Source: Entomortierella parvispora
Taxonomy: Eukaryota; Mortierellomycota; Mortierellomycetes; Mortierellales; Mortierellaceae
Length of the DNA: 64,000 bases
Reading direction: 5' to 3'
Assembly (NCBI GenBank): GCA_963573315.1
Contig: OY752145.1
Span: 248,001-312,000, forward strand
Positions 48,876 through 59,481 of the stretch are shown piece after piece. The number at the start of each line of letters is the position of its first letter. Position 1 is the first letter of the stretch. A program made the position numbers and the translations under genes. The notes beneath the pieces are model-generated. The model worked only from the letters and a program-made list of their open reading frames with translations, made no database searches and was not told the DNA's origin.

Positions 48876-48884
48876 TGGAAAACT
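48876..48884. repeat. 9-bp target-site duplication, left
   Basis: TGGAAAACT, repeated exactly in direct orientation at 56917-56925, just outside the terminal inverted repeats. Confidence 0.9.
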
Positions 48885-49099
48885 GGATTTGTCTATTTGT
48901 CGTCCCGGACGACAGTGTTTACTTGTCGTCCCGTGTCGTCCCATTCAATTATTTGTCGTCCTGCTCTGTTATTTGTCGTCCTGCTCTGTTATTTGTCGTC
49001 CCATTTGTTCTGTGCTCATATTTGTCGTCCCAGCTTATTTTCTTGCCGTCCGCCCTCTTATTTGTCGTCCTGCTTGTCGTCCAACAACTTACCTTATCT
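48885..49099. repeat. Left terminal inverted repeat of the MULE, 215 bp
   Basis: It contains about ten copies of the short motif TTGTCGTCC or close variants, plus a palindrome GTCGTCCCGGACGAC at 48899-48913. The reverse complement of 56702-56916 is identical. Open frames seen across it are by-products of the repeat. Confidence 0.95.
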
Positions 49100-49401
49100 C
49101 CCTCCCTCTCATGCCACCAAAACTTGCTGCCAGCCTATGGATCTGGTGTCGGCGACTCCCTTTCTTTGTGTCCTCCAACTCTTACGGATCCTAAGGTCCC
49201 AAAGTACCTCCTCCCCGACGACCTTTCTCATGCCCTCCAAGGTGGACACCACTATGAATTTGTGGCCTTGGTGTCATTGGCCGTTTCGTAGATGCCAGGT
49301 CCTTTTTCATACGATGACACCCCAATCCTAGCAGTAAACTTTTGATTCTTCAATTGGGTGTACTATACTCATTTTATACGGGCCTCATTTTATACTACTG
49401 G
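49100..49401. other. Subterminal non-coding DNA of the MULE, left side
   Basis: About 300 bp between the terminal repeat and the stop codon of the transposase gene. No gene is seen. Confidence 0.6.
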
Positions 49402-52400
49402 CTAGCGTCTCTTTTTACCCATAGAGATCTCTACACTGGACTTGATCCGTTTGTTTGAGACTTTACCCTCGACTCTCCATGCCAGCGGGTCGCTGACCTT
49501 CATGATCCCCGTCTTTTCTTCAATTATTTTCTGAAAATCATCCGAAGCTGCTTCCAGTTTTTCATGTAGATTCTTGGTCAGCGAGGGACTGTCTACAACG
49601 ACTCTAATCAGCTCCCTCATTTTGCTATTCAGTTCTGCATAGCGTGATTGTCGTGAGAGTTCCTTCCTTTTGATAGGTGGGATATCGCCAAGAGAAGGAA
49701 ATAGCTTTGGGACCAATTGCATGTAGTTTGGACCTGGCTGGCCATCACGATTTATAGCACCGTGATGTGCAGACAGGAAGGGCCGGGAGGAAAGATTGAA
49801 GTCCTCTTTGTCTTGCCATTTTTTGTTGAGCCATCGCGGGAGGACAAGTCGGATGTGGTACTTGAAGGCGGGGTTCACCAACATCGTACAGAAGAAGTGT
49901 TTGCACACAACTCCTGTATTTTGGAGCAGAAGGCACGTACACAAATACCCTCCATCCTTAAAAAGAAGCATGTGCGCTCCTTTGCCTTTATCGCCTCTTC
50001 GCGACACATCGTAGACACTGTCAATCTCAGATGGATCCAGCGCTGCTAACAGGGCCCCAAACGAAGAAATATTGGGGATCACCGGCTCTTCGTCGTCATC
50101 CGCCTCCGCGTCATCCTCACTTTCATCCATGTCGTCACTGCCACCCGCGTCGTCGTCATCTCCCTCCGTGTCGTCCTCACTTTCATCCACGTCGTCACTT
50201 CCACCCGCGTCGACGTCATCCTCTCCGTCGATCCGGACTAAGCGCAGAAACTAGATAATTATAGAACCCAAAGAATGAGGTGGATTAGTATCATAGGTGG
50301 AAAGCGATTTTAGTATGCACCGCTGCACGATTTACCTTCTCTCGATCAAATATATTCGATTCAAAGAAAAACGAGTCTATCATTTCAGACTTCATCCTGT
50401 TTTGAGCGAACTTTCCAAGGTATTTCTCGTTCTCTGACACATTGGTATCAAAACACTCAAGTGCTTTGCGGGTCTGCTTTCTCGGGACTTGATTGAGTTG
50501 CTTATAGTCTTGGTACGAATTCTGTATGCTTTCGTCCGCTACTTTCCTTTGAATGATTTCAAAAAGTTCATGCAGTGGTGTCTGGGAGTTCGCTTCGCGT
50601 TTGATCAGATGGTGTGCCTTCTCGACTCGCTGCGAAGATTGTGTTCCCGCTGTAGAGATTGTTCCAACCCACGCTCTGGCCCAGATAAAGCGCCGATTGT
50701 AAAGACGATTGATGTATCTCTCAAGCGGTTCATTTGTGTCCAAATCTGGGAATGCGGTACTCACAGCGACTCGCCATCGTCTTTCGAATGATCGAGTAGC
50801 CAAACTTCTCTGTGCGGCCCAGAATAAAGGCTTGAAGACGCCCCATTGTCCCGCTCTACAGTGCTGCACGATTTTGGTGGTTACATTCCGTGTAAGGTGC
50901 CACAGACAGGTTACCATGCGAGAATCCGGGAAGAAAGATCTGAACGCCAACTCAAACGCAGGGTCTCCGTCAACGACCACTACACCGGGAGCCCGGTTGC
51001 CGCTCGCCAAGTACAGTTGGGCAAGAATAAAAGCAAAATCATCCGTGCTTTCCTTGCTAATGAGCGCACATGCCACGATCCTGCTCGCCCCATTGTTATC
51101 TATGACAACGGTTACATTGAGGTGCATGTTGAACCGGTTCGTCTTGTACGTGGTATCGTTTATCACGACGTCGTGGTACCGCAAGTAGAGGTCCTTCTGG
51201 TCAGGGTCCATCCAAAAGACGCGCAGGAGGGTTGAATTCTTGTTTTTTTCCCTCTGAACGCAAACGTGCCACCGAGAATCCTTGTTTTTGAGCGTGATCA
51301 ACATGTTCACCAGCAATTGAGAGTCATTGGTGGCCTTAGACGATGAGCCTTTGCGTTGTTTTGTTGTCATTTCGTTCGATATTCTTTTCCCTAAGATGTA
51401 CTTGTCCGGGTAGTCATTTTGCAACACTTGTCTGATCTGGGGCATGTGGACCCCTGCCGCTTCTAGCCTACGAACTTCTTTCTTCATTGGCTGTGTTAGA
51501 GTCAGGCTCGAGAGACTGAATTTCTCGGCACCAGCGCTCATCGGATGGTTGTGAACTTGTATATCTTTCATGAGGTAGATGGTCCATGGTCCATCATCTT
51601 TGAAAAAGGAACGAAGCTCGACAGACCATTTACAATCGCAGCGAATCGAAGTCGAATATCTTTGCCGCTCACGGTCCGAGTTCTTGTGGGGAACGTACTT
51701 TCTCCCTTTTGTACATCCCAATATCCCTGAAAAGGAGAAACTATGTTAGCCGTTGAACCTCTGATTTGGGACTAGCTGATCACACAGCAGATTGCACAGG
51801 AAACATACTCTTATACTGCATTGATGTCTCCAAATACCTCAAAGAGGCTCTTCGAATATCAAAGCCACATTCTTTTGCCCATGATCTTATGGAATCTTCG
51901 GCGTCCTTGAGAGTTTCAAATGTACGGCCGTGGTTCCATGGAAAAGGAGATAGTTCATGATTATCCTAAAATCAGGACGATATGTTAGCTATTGATACTC
52001 TTTTGTCAAGGTCAGATTTTTTTGGGATAGAGACGAACCTCAGCCAATTTGTTTTCTTCAATGGGGTCGCCATCCTCATCCGATTGATTCGGAGGAACGC
52101 TGATTTTCTTGCGGCCCTGTCCATAGTCGGAATCGTGGCGGTCATTCGTGTCTGCATCATGGTAGTCGTCTTCAGGATGCCCAAAGCGACTATCGCTGAG
52201 CTGGTATCGGTCATAGTGGATTTCTTGATCCTCGTCAGTCTGAGGGATTTGGGAATACTTGGCGTCTTGAGAATCTTCAAAGGAAGGCTCACCGCTATTT
52301 TCAGCCTTTGGAGGGCGCGTCCTTGCGTAGCTCAACGTCACTACTGGGGCTTGTTCTTGAGGTCTGCCGGTCATAGAGCGAGTTAACTTAGTAGCCACAT

Positions 52401-53725
52401 GCGACTTTCTGTCATCAGGTTCCTGATGATATTTACCAAGCAAGGGTGAATTCGGGGAGAAGAAGAGGGAAGCGCTCATCAACATGGTTAGTAAGTTACA
52501 GTAAGAGATAGGTAAACATGCTATAACTGTAAATGTATCTATGTCTGTACCTGATCCATCCAGTTCCCTCCAGTTAGAATATGCAAGTACCAGAGTCGAT
52601 AGATATAAGCGTCGTTTGCGGTCCAATGGTTCCTGAGATGAATTTTTCGAAGCGTGGCCTCGATGGCACGTAGGGCAATTATTCCACAGGAACCTTCATC
52701 GACTTGTTGAGGTACGTCCAAATGGTGGATTTTGTACTCTCTGTGTGCTTGCACATTGCAGTGTCCCAGCAGTTTACAGACGGCTCTGACAACCTTGTTT
52801 CCGTTGATATCATCCATCTTTCCATTGTCAAGAGAGTGACCGAAGTAAATCAGTTTCTCTTCAAAGTTGATGACAAGGGGGGCCCAATGGTTTCCGAGAT
52901 TAACAATTGCGAATGCTTTTCTTTGCAATGAAGCGCATTGGAAAAGTTTAACTGAGATTTTATCCCATTGCTTCAATTGCTGAAGTTCCTGTTGGCGAGA
53001 CAGGTTTATACGAAAAGCCGTTGTAGGAACAAAGACGTCGTTTGCTTGGGCTAGAGCTTTAAACTCTATCAGGAATGTGTCGATCATTGCGCCTGACAAC
53101 CACTCATTATTTCTGAACCGAAGAATGTCCATGAGACTGTTGACCGAACCACTCGCTGTTTTGAAGTCGCGTCTGAAGATGGCGAAGGATTAGTTAGGAG
53201 CCTGTAAAATCAATGAGGGAATGGACTTCGTTACATAACAACGCACCTCATGATGTCAGGGTCGTTCAAGAGCGTATAACTCAGGTATTTTCTGAACTGG
53301 GTACCAGTATCAATAGGATGATCTAACCATTTAAGCATCGTACGAAGCTCAATTGCTGCCTTCATTTGCTCATGGATTCCTTTCAGGACCCGGAGACCGG
53401 ACAAGGATAAGAATCCCACGCTGCCAATAAGCGCAGCTCCAGACCGGGCCGAAGTTAGCAGGAACTTCATCGCAGCTTCAATTGTGTCCGAGTGAGGGAT
53501 GGCGGCTAATTCGTCGATATCGTCCAACGGCAATCGTAGATCCTCAAAGTTCCTGGGAATTCCACCCTCAAAGAACTCTGGCTCGGCTTTTTCAAGGACT
53601 CGGGGGAAGCTTTTGGTGACGAGGTCCTCGCCCGAGAGTGTCATCTCCCACCGAAAGACAGCAGTTGGGCGGGTGTCTTCAGGCGGGTCGATTGGGTTGT
53701 TGTAACGGATTCCAGACTGGGACAT
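49402..53725 (-). CDS. MULE transposase fused to a Ulp1-type C48 protease
   Basis: Spliced model: 53247-53725, 52551-53172, 52039-52422, 51809-51965, 50336-51726, 49402-50250 (minus); 1293 residues. Domains in order: N-terminal region (1-160, unknown); Ulp1/C48 protease with GNHWAPLVI (H255), GHSLD (D275), PQQVDEGSCG (Gln and C322); acidic linker; FAR1-type zinc region (about 500-610, with CTKGRKY, CDCKW, HNHP); MULE catalytic domain with INDTTYKTN (D738), VVVDGDPAF (D800), CLWHLTRN and FERRW (E862); an acidic 20-residue tandem repeat; SWIM finger C1115-x-C1117-x9-C1127-x-H1129. The fusion intron (52423-52550) contains the branch-like TACTAAC and ends at ATCATCAG. Without it, the protease would end at 52539 and a separate transposase could start near 52486; both readings are possible. 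Confidence 0.85.
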
Positions 53726-54154
53726 GTAAGATGATGTTAAAAGGGGAACAGGGTAGGAGGGTAAGAGTGGAGTTAAGTGAAGTGCGCCCTCCCTTCCCTT
53801 CCCCCCCCCCCCCCCCCCTATATACCTATTTCACACCTCTCCTCTTATTAAACTTTGGACTCAAGGCGGTTGTTCAGAAGTACACAAGTGCTCTCCTGAA
53901 CACAAAGAAAAAAAAATCTCTCAACTTCGCTTCAGATGTGTGTTTTTTTTTTTTATTATAAAAATGCTCTCTTCTTTTCGCCGTCCATCCTCTTTCTAAT
54001 CAAGCTGTCCGTCTTCCTTTCATCAAACCGACCCAATCCTCGCCTCACTCACCAACCCCTTCCAACATTACAAGCCAGTGAGTCATACCGCACATCTCGA
54101 CGCTTGATTTGGAACCACCACTTGATGTTCTAACCCTTTCACTTGAAGAGATAG
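53726..54154. promoter_or_regulatory. Divergent promoter inside the MULE
   Basis: 429 bp between the start codons of the transposase and the DDE protein. It includes an 18-C run (53801-53818) joined directly to TATATACC (53819-53826), a possible TATA element for either gene. Confidence 0.6.
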
Positions 54155-55174
54155 ATGGACGAAGCCCATCCTTTCTTCGAAGAGCTTAGTATCTATGTGG
54201 CCTTGGGCAATCGATTACCATTCGACTCTCCGTGGTTAATTTCCTGTCCAACAAGGGATTACCGTTTCTCTTGGGTCGAGCTTATCAGAGTTGCTAACGC
54301 GTTAGCCCTCCCGCGCATGTTCACCCTGCCAAAAGATGGAGTTGTTCCAAGACTCCAAGCCCTTTGCATGATCTGCTATCACTTGAGCCTTCCTCGCGTT
54401 CTTGATGATATGGCAGCCCACTTCAGTCGTAAAAAAGAATTTATCTCTCACGCACTCAAGCATGTCGGAGGGCACATTCATTCCAGTTGGGAGCACCTCC
54501 TTCAGTTTGACCATATTCGCCTCCGGCCAGAGTACCTGCAAGCTCTTGCAAATCAAGCTGGTTCAAAAGGGGAGCTTACGAACTGTTGGGGGTTTATAGG
54601 CTGTAGCCATATCAAGATCCGCCGTCCTGTAAGAGACCACAATGTTGTGTATTCTCGCGATAAGAAAAAGTATTGCCTGAAGTACCAGTCAGTCTTCACT
54701 CCCGATGGCATCATTGCTCATATGAGTGGTCCTTACCCAGGTTCACTCGATGACTCGGCCATATTGGATTCGTCAGAGCTTGAAACAATTATGAACCGCC
54801 ACTGCCGCGATATTCAAGACTCCCCAATGGCCATTTACGGTGACAAAGCATATTCTGGATGCAACCTCGATCAAGTTCGCGGCCCGTATACAGGCCAAGC
54901 CCTCGGTCAAGTCCAAGTTCGCTTCAATTCAACCATGGGGTCGCGTCTCCTTTGTGTCAAATGGGGCTTTGACTTCATCGAGCAGAACTGGAGTGGAGTC
55001 GTTCACAATCCTGACCTGCGAATGTTCCGGTCTCCTTGCAGTGTTATTTACAGTTATCCCTTGTGTGCTCTGCTTGCGAACATTCTTACTTGTCTCCGTC
55101 GAGGGAACAACATCAGCCATCGTCACAGGATGGTTCCCCCAACTCTCGAAGAGTATCTCACACGCCAAGTCTAA
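54155..55174 (+). CDS. PIF/Harbinger-like DDE_4 nuclease, apparently inactive
   Basis: Single exon, 339 residues. The fold matches fungal and animal DDE_Tnp_4 proteins: a helical N-terminal part (PRLQALCMICYHLSLPRVLDD), then WGFIGCSHIKIRRP, KKKYCLKYQSVFTPDGIIAH, GSLDDSAIL, MAIYGDKAYSG, and FNSTMGSRLLCVKWGFDFIEQ. In active relatives the first motif reads GFIDGTxxxICRP and the last one RVSVEWSFG. Here the first Asp is Gly and the Glu is Lys; the Asp in the YGDKAY motif is retained. So two of three metal ligands are missing and nuclease activity is not expected. DNA binding or a partner role is possible. It is the only plus-strand gene of the MULE and ends 30 bp from the convergent coiled-coil gene. 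Confidence 0.85.
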   Translation: MDEAHPFFEELSIYVALGNRLPFDSPWLISCPTRDYRFSWVELIRVANALALPRMFTLPKDGVVPRLQALCMICYHLSLPRVLDDMAAHFSRKKEFISHALKHVGGHIHSSWEHLLQFDHIRLRPEYLQALANQAGSKGELTNCWGFIGCSHIKIRRPVRDHNVVYSRDKKKYCLKYQSVFTPDGIIAHMSGPYPGSLDDSAILDSSELETIMNRHCRDIQDSPMAIYGDKAYSGCNLDQVRGPYTGQALGQVQVRFNSTMGSRLLCVKWGFDFIEQNWSGVVHNPDLRMFRSPCSVIYSYPLCALLANILTCLRRGNNISHRHRMVPPTLEEYLTRQV

Positions 55175-55204
55175 TTGCTGAGAATATGAAATATATTTTT
55201 GTCT

Positions 55205-56617
55205 TTATTGTGACGACTGTAGGTTCATCTGTGGTTCTATTTGGACGTGAGACTGAGAGGTTGTTGATATGATAGGTTGTTGTGGTGGGAAATGCGGTCG
55301 TGGTGTTGTTGGGAATTGTGGCTGTGATGGTAAGAATTGCGGTCGCGTTGACGCCGAAGAGTGAGGTTGATATTGGGGCTGTGTTGAGGCATTTCTCCGT
55401 AAAGCTTTATGTATATCAAGAATGTCCATTTTCAACGTGTGTAGTGTTGCCCCGACGCCTAGTATGGCACGTTCGGTGCGCTGATGGGACTCCAGGGACT
55501 CTTCGATTCTGGTTGTGAAGGTTAATAGGGCACTTTCAAAGGATGCTAATATTTCAGTCGCTTTTCTTTGCTCCTCAATCATTTTCCTTTGCTCCTCAAT
55601 CATTTTCCTTTGCTCCTCGGCTATTCTCCTTTGCTCTTTCGCGAATCCCCGTGGCATTCTCATCGTGACCCCCCCTGGAATATTTTGAGGCGGAGACCTG
55701 GACCTCGCCATCAATGGAGTCGCCGGAAGGACAGGTTGTAGTTGCTCTTGCTGTTGATAGTAAGGTGTTGGTGAAGGGTGGGCAGGATCGACTCTTTGTA
55801 TTCTACCGTCCTCAGAACCAGATTGATCGCTTTCAACTAGCCCTTCATCATACTCACATCCATCCTTGTCATCATCTTTGTTGCCTGATTCACCATTATC
55901 AGCCTTTCTTTTCTTGTGCGTGTATTGGGTATGATCCAACCCATGCGTCCTCTTTTCTGCAGCAATTTCAGATGTCGTTTCCTTGTTTCGTAAGATGACT
56001 CGTTGTGAATTGCGCAAAAGCCGGCATAGCTCTAGAAGTCGGCTTGTGAATGTAAGATCTCCATTCATGAGAGCGACGTCTTTCTCATAAGAATCATACT
56101 CCAAACAGAGTCTCTCAATTGTAGCATACAGGGCGAGTCCTGTCACCCCTTTTAGGCTTGGTTCCGTACTCTCAAGATCTATAGCAAGACGAGTGTACAA
56201 TGAACCACCTTTGGTCATCGCCCTGGAGCTGAGATCAGCCTGTTCGCCAGTGCACATATCATGGAATCGCCGGACAAGGAACCGGACGGCCAAAAAGATC
56301 CTGCGTTGGTTTCCTCCAGAGAGAGAAAACATGATGCCGCAGTAACGCTTCGACCCAGTGGTTTGTGCCACTGAGAGGTTGCCTAAAGGACCAGTTATTC
56401 ACGACTTGGTGAGATGGATGATCGAACGACATCATGTCATTCATTCAATCAAATTACTTTCTCGTTTCCTGTCCTCCTCGGAAAGAATCCTGTCCTCCTT
56501 GAGCAAAACAACATCCTCTGGGTCCTCGAATGTCTTCTCGTAGTGGTGGAGACGCGACTCTGCATCTTTCTTCGAGTGTTCCGCAGATGCTCCAGTTGTG
56601 GGATGCATTAGAGACAT
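55205..56617 (-). CDS. MULE accessory protein with coiled coil, unknown function
   Basis: Spliced model: 56458-56617 and 55205-56382 (minus); 445 residues, starting MSLMHPTTGASAEH. The splice (donor GTAATT, acceptor CCTTTAG) keeps frame and gives an ATG start; without it the frame begins only at GTG. An N-terminal helical part (RIFLAVRFLVRRFHDMC) leads to a nuclear-signal-like KKRKAD, an acidic stretch, and a coiled coil with three tandem EEQRKMI-type heptads. The last 80 residues are Pro/Gln/Ser-rich with repeated QPQF/RPHF elements. No enzyme motif is visible. It lies inside the transposon, 85 bp from the right inverted repeat, and may act in DNA binding or transposition (inference from position only). 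Confidence 0.75.
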
Positions 56618-56701
56618 GTTGAAGAGAGAAAACAGCTCGTTTGACCTTTGACCTTAGTTCGACCAGAAAGTGGCTTAGCCCAGAAAGAGTCAATGGCTGT
56701 A

Positions 56702-56916
56702 AGATAAGGTAAGTTGTTGGACGACAAGCAGGACGACAAATAAGAGGGCGGACGGCAAGAAAATAAGCTGGGACGACAAATATGAGCACAGAACAAATGG
56801 GACGACAAATAACAGAGCAGGACGACAAATAACAGAGCAGGACGACAAATAATTGAATGGGACGACACGGGACGACAAGTAAACACTGTCGTCCGGGACG
56901 ACAAATAGACAAATCC
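56702..56916. repeat. Right terminal inverted repeat of the MULE, 215 bp
   Basis: Exact reverse complement of 48885-49099 by eye. The 9-bp duplication follows directly at 56917. Confidence 0.95.
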
Positions 56917-56925
56917 TGGAAAACT
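56917..56925. repeat. 9-bp target-site duplication, right
   Basis: TGGAAAACT, same sequence and orientation as 48876-48884. Confidence 0.9.
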
Positions 56926-57546
56926 CATTGTGACAAGAAGGTGCAGAGAAAGAATTCGATTGTATTGAAAGTTCTTGTGGCCATTCAGGAGGTGCTTGAG
57001 TCTGGAACGCAGCGGCAATCGCTCATGACACTTGCATGACCCGAGGGAAGACTTGATCCTGTATCGGCCTTACAGATTATACGACGATCCGGAAACAAGG
57101 TTGCTCTCGTAAATAAGACCAACGCGAGGTACGAGTCCATTTGGCTCTGTCCACTGGAGTTGTGTCCAGTCGGACCTCTTTGGAAACGAAGAAAAGACGA
57201 AACTGGACCCGTACGCTGTCATTTTGGTATTTTTTTTCTCGATAGTTGGCGCCCTCGACTGAAGTCGACGGCGGAAGTCTCTAGGCATGTCATAGATCAA
57301 TTCCTCAATTGGAGGCCTAGTAGACTCGCCTCTGCCCCCCCCCCCCCCCCCCCCGTTACAGTCTTTTTGTCCGCGATCTACAGTAGACCCATCACCGGGC
57401 CTTCATCAATTGACAGAAAGCTGTGAAAAAGAATAGTATGAAGAACGAATTTTTTTATTTCATATTCTGTGCATGCCAGATACGCTCTCAGACTGCAATT
57501 GAGCCGCGTCAGAAGAACACCATCGTTATTACTCGAGATAAAGGAC
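56926..57546. other. Spacer between MULE and paralogue B
   Basis: About 620 bp. It includes a 20-C run (57335-57354) and no supported gene. It probably belonged to the same DNA as 48648-48875 before the transposon landed. Confidence 0.5.
57335..57354. repeat. Poly-C tract
   Basis: 20 C in a row; a similar 18-C run lies inside the MULE at 53801-53818. Confidence 0.9.
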
Positions 57547-57914
57547 TTAGCAGCCCTTGCCACAGGTCCAGTAGTGCTTGTTGCAGTCTCCAAACTTGGC
57601 GTCCTTTGTGCACTTGATATCTTCGACCCCATCAAAGTCACAGGCATAGCCTCGTGCCTGGAGAGCTCCCAAAAAGTTCGATGCGGCCGTGTGGGCGGTT
57701 ACGCTCTCGCAGGCCTGTGTGCAGTGGTAGGAGCAGACTCCATTCTTGTCTCCGGAAGTGCTGCATGTGGTCAGGCAGGCTTGGGTGGCAGCAACGAAAA
57801 CCAAGGTGATGGCAGCGATGGAGAACCTATGGGTTAGATCATAAAAACAAAACAAAAAAAGTCAATGAACCGGTCGCCTTTTTCTGTAAACACGATCAAA
57901 TGAACTTACTTCAT
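57547..57914 (-). CDS. Small secreted ten-cysteine protein, paralogue B
   Basis: Spliced model: 57910-57914 and 57547-57826 (minus); 94 residues. The first coding exon is ATGAA as in A and C. The signal peptide reads MKFSIAAITLVFVAATQA. The ten Cys follow the family pattern (C19, C23, C33, C37, C41, C64, C74, C83, C90, C94) and the end is HYWTCGKGC. Unlike A and C it has no second intron: GALQARGYACD runs through uninterrupted. It lies inside the outer inverted repeat pair (48602/59481) and just outside the MULE. Secretion is predicted; function unknown. Confidence 0.87.
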
Positions 57915-58017
57915 TGTAATGGTGAATTGAGTAGAGGCTGTTGTAGGAAACGGAATACTTGGCTATGGAGCGTGTCGAAGGTGTTTGGATGGAAATCTGG
58001 CACCTACCCAAGCGTTC

Positions 58018-58024
58018 TTTTATA
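58018..58024 (-). promoter_or_regulatory. TATA box of paralogue B
   Basis: TATAAAA on the minus strand in the context GCAATTGGTATAAAAG, about 100 bp upstream of the start codon. Two CAATTG hexamers lie at 58028 and 58042. Confidence 0.6.
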
Positions 58025-59435
58025 CCAATTGCCCTGCGTCTCAATTGAATGAGTGGAGCTCTCCGATGAGTCAATGGCCATAAAAAAGCAGAAAGCAAAA
58101 AAGGAAGACAGAGTTTTGAGAATCCATTTGACTCGATTGTTCACTTTCGTTTACTGACAAACCTCCTTGGAAGGGTTTTGCGGATTCCAGGTCTTGCAAC
58201 GGGCCGCAACCTTTCTCAATTGGCGTTTTCCCCTTCCCTGGTCACATTTAAGGTTTTTATGGCCTTAGACCCGCCGTCCGTGCATGTAGTCCCTCGAGGA
58301 CTGTTGTCGATGCATCTAACGAACAATTGAGCGAATGAACGCCTACTATTTTGCCACCGCTCCGCGTCCAGGGTGCTTTTTGGGCTGGAAATCTAACCTT
58401 CTAACCTGTTAGTCTAGTGGAGTAGCACCCTGGCAGGATTGCGACAGTGAGCGCCATCGGATTTCTCTTTCCCGAGAAATGGTACAGTGCTTGTGATAAA
58501 CGTCCACATGCAAGTGCGCCGTTCGCCAACAGAGAACTTGTTGTTGGACGGAGATCGAAAGACAACAAATATCGCCTGTGCTCCTCTTTGTCACTACAAA
58601 TCGCCACAATGAGAAGGGTGTTTGTTATACTATCTTGGTCAGTGGGAAAAGAAATAAGTCCCAGTTAAGCACTGATTGGAGTAATGGCCTCTCTGTTGCC
58701 ATCTCCGGCTAATGCGAAGGGGGGGGTGCTTTACATTAGTCTTCCAATTTGAGGAGGAAACTACCTCTTTCAGACCGTTGAGCTGACAACTACCAAACCC
58801 CCGACGTGTTGTGTCCTTCTGACCAATGGTAGACTGCTGTCTACTCCCACTATCCACTCATTCGACATGGACGGCTGGACTAGCACTGTCTACATCTGGT
58901 TTCACTTTCAAAGTGTGGGTATAATGGCCGCCGTTTCTCAGTTCTTAGCTGCAGCATAACATCTCTGATCCCTCGCTCTTCGCTGGCGTGTGAACAACAA
59001 AGCTCATTTAGATCCTCAGAAAGAGTTACTCGTGAAGAGGCGCGTATCCTGATATGACCAATATTGCGCTGTTAAGTGCCGGAAGCTTGAAGTCCAATTT
59101 TGCGTGGGAAAGTGGTACACACAGTGCGAGGCCAAATGTCTTCGTTTGAAATGAATACAATAGTGGAGCTTCCAACAAGTCAGCCTGTCCAGTTTCCTGG
59201 TCTAATTCCTGTGGCAGTGAAGGCTCACTTGAGATATTTTCTTTGTATCCCAAGCCATGGAAACGAATGCTTCTCCAGTTTTAGACGGTGCATGAATGCT
59301 CGTTCCCGAGAAAAAGCAGTAATGGTCAATTCAACGAGCCGAGAACCCTGACCTAAAGAGAGGAAAGGCTGCTGACGCGATATTACGAGGCATTCAGTCG
59401 ATAAACAATTCTGCACAATGCACAAACAAAAGAAC

Positions 59436-59481
59436 CGCTGCACAGACAAAAATCGCGGCGCGCCTAACGGTCTCAAAAACC
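59436..59481. repeat. Outer inverted repeat, right copy
   Basis: Reverse complement of 48602-48647 with a few differences. The trinucleotide TTA flanks both copies (48599-48601 and 59482-59484), which could be a 3-bp duplication of the PIF/Harbinger type, but three bases are weak evidence. Confidence 0.7.

Larger units (their letters stand above)
48885..56916. mobile_element. Complete Mutator-like (MULE) DNA transposon, 8032 bp
   Basis: The element is bounded by 215-bp inverted repeats that I read as identical over their full length, and these are flanked by the direct 9-bp duplication TGGAAAACT. Mutator-like elements typically make 8-11 bp duplications. Inside are three genes: a minus-strand fused Ulp1-MULE transposase (49402-53725), a plus-strand PIF/Harbinger-like DDE protein (54155-55174), and a minus-strand coiled-coil protein (55205-56617). 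All have open, frame-consistent models. Identical repeats, an unbroken target-site duplication and intact genes indicate a recent insertion. It sits between secreted-protein paralogues A and B, and inside a larger, older inverted repeat (48602/59481). Confidence 0.93.

Noticed and set aside
48889-49194. Cys/Val/Pro-rich open frames at both transposon ends (also 56454-56912)
   Set aside because: They translate the TTGTCGTCC-repeat terminal inverted repeats and appear identically at both ends; not genes.
54155-55174. Separate nested Harbinger element inside the MULE
   Set aside because: I found no inverted repeat pair or duplication around the DDE gene alone within 53.7-56.6 kb.
58400-58460. 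tRNA-like stretch (TTAGTCTAGTGG)
   Set aside because: Only the D-arm-like part is similar to a tRNA; no matching anticodon stem, T-loop (GGTTCGA) or acceptor stem is found.
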